Source: Gemmatimonadota bacterium
Lineage (GTDB): Bacteria; Latescibacterota; UBA2968; UBA8231
Length of the DNA: 64,000 nucleotides
Assembly: GCA_018672475.1 (NCBI GenBank)
Contig: JABHFS010000110.1
Span: 1-64,000, forward strand
Direction of reading: 5' to 3'
Part shown: in pieces, positions 60,995 to 64,000 of the stretch
How the letters are laid out: each line of letters starts with the position of its first letter
Numbering within the stretch: position 1 is the first letter of the stretch
Notes under the pieces: model-generated
Told to the model about the DNA's origin: nothing
The model's database searches: none
What the model saw: the letters and a program-made list of their open reading frames with translations, nothing else
Translations under genes and position numbers: made by a program

Positions 60995-61357
60995 CGGTTC
61001 TCCCGCAGTTCTTAATGAGAAAACTTGGAGGCGGTAGAAGAAGATTCATGGGCCCGGATGAACGCTGCGCTCAGCGAGTTAGGCCGCACGACAAGACCAT
61101 CGCCATAACAGCAAGCTCCTCATCCACTCCCAAGCCCAAAACCAAGGTTGCCTGCAACCACTTTCCCTCTCAAAACTGAGTGTTGACCAGCGAGAGGGTC
61201 GCCGCGCAGCGCACACCCCACTCCAAACTTTTGATAATAATCCGCCCACTTAGTACTTTTATATAGCTATGGCCAACTCGCCTGATTTATGTGATATATA
61301 AAACTTAGATACAAAGACTTAAACAAAGCCGTTTCCGCAACAAAATACGGAGAAACA

Positions 61358-62020
61358 ATGACGTCATTCACGCGCTACGCCACCTGCGCCCTACTCTTAG
61401 GCCTCTGCGCCTGCGCCAACCCCTTCGCTCCCGAAAAACACACGCCCGACGGCGGCACCGAACTGCCGCCCGCGCTCGAAGCCACTACACCCGAGATCCT
61501 GCTCGACAACCTCGCCCGCGCCATGCGCGACCGCGACAAAGACCTCTACGAAACCCTGCTCGACCAGAATTACTGGTTCACCGAAACCGACTGCCTCGGC
61601 GATCTGGTCTTGGCCAATGGCTTCGAAGAAGAGTTGGAGATCATGGGCGGCAGCCGCGACGGTTCGCAGGCGGGCATTTTCGACATCTTCCGCACCTTCG
61701 AATACGACTTCGAGCTAATCCGCCGCTCGCAGGAACTCGGCCCCGAATTTCCCAAACGAGACGAAAACGACCCCGACGGCCATCCCGACGAGGACTGGGA
61801 CGTTTTCCGCGGCCGGGTCGAAATGCTGCTGCTCGACGAAAACGGCGACGGGTTTCGCGTCGACCAAATCATGACCTACAAACTGCGCCTCGATGAAGAG
61901 GCCCTGTGGAAGATCACCCGTTGGATCGACGATCCGCTCAGCGGCGACTGTGGCGGCGCCGGCAAACGCCCGGTTGGCGTGCATAGTTGGACCGCACTGA
62001 AACAACAGACCGCACCCTAA
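61358..62020 (+). CDS. Lipoprotein of unknown function
   Basis: Lipobox LLGLCACA; TPEILLDNLARAMRDRDKDLYETLLDQNYWFTE. Confidence 0.75.
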   Translation: MTSFTRYATCALLLGLCACANPFAPEKHTPDGGTELPPALEATTPEILLDNLARAMRDRDKDLYETLLDQNYWFTETDCLGDLVLANGFEEELEIMGGSRDGSQAGIFDIFRTFEYDFELIRRSQELGPEFPKRDENDPDGHPDEDWDVFRGRVEMLLLDENGDGFRVDQIMTYKLRLDEEALWKITRWIDDPLSGDCGGAGKRPVGVHSWTALKQQTAP

Positions 62021-62024
62021 GCAT

Positions 62025-64000
<1,976 letters not shown>

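Overview
High-GC, gene-dense bacterial chromosomal window, about 60 genes with many ATGA/TGATG-type overlaps. PhyH and xylose-isomerase-like proteins, PorV-like and FlgD-Ig envelope proteins, and a SecA with large extra segments suggest an FCB-type or candidate-phylum bacterium (for example Latescibacterota-like); this is inference. Recognisable blocks: a decayed glycosyltransferase and a twice-frameshifted ubiD at the left edge; tRNA-Glu; pdxS-pdxT; an LpoB-containing envelope operon; uppS-cdsA-rseP-queG; ftsY/HD-GYP/ExeA-like ATPase; ribD-ribE-ribBA-ribH-nusB-phosphoesterase-secA; purC; rhamnulokinase; sigma-70; a PorV/FlgD-Ig/M50 cluster; tgt, cut by the right edge. No CRISPR array, rRNA, prophage, transposase or recognisable defence island was seen. 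The best leads are a lipoprotein with two complementarily degenerate bifunctional-nuclease domains, a ClC protein with Gln at the gating-Glu position, a RibBA with a degenerate DHBP-synthase acidic loop, a PhyH/isomerase/transglutaminase/flippase cluster, a REP-like hairpin doublet, a decayed duplicate of a glycosyltransferase 3' end plus terminator, a perfect hairpin in the tRNA-Glu leader, and a palindrome overlapping the predicted promoter of the inositol-phosphate synthase gene. All calls are by eye; no searches were run.
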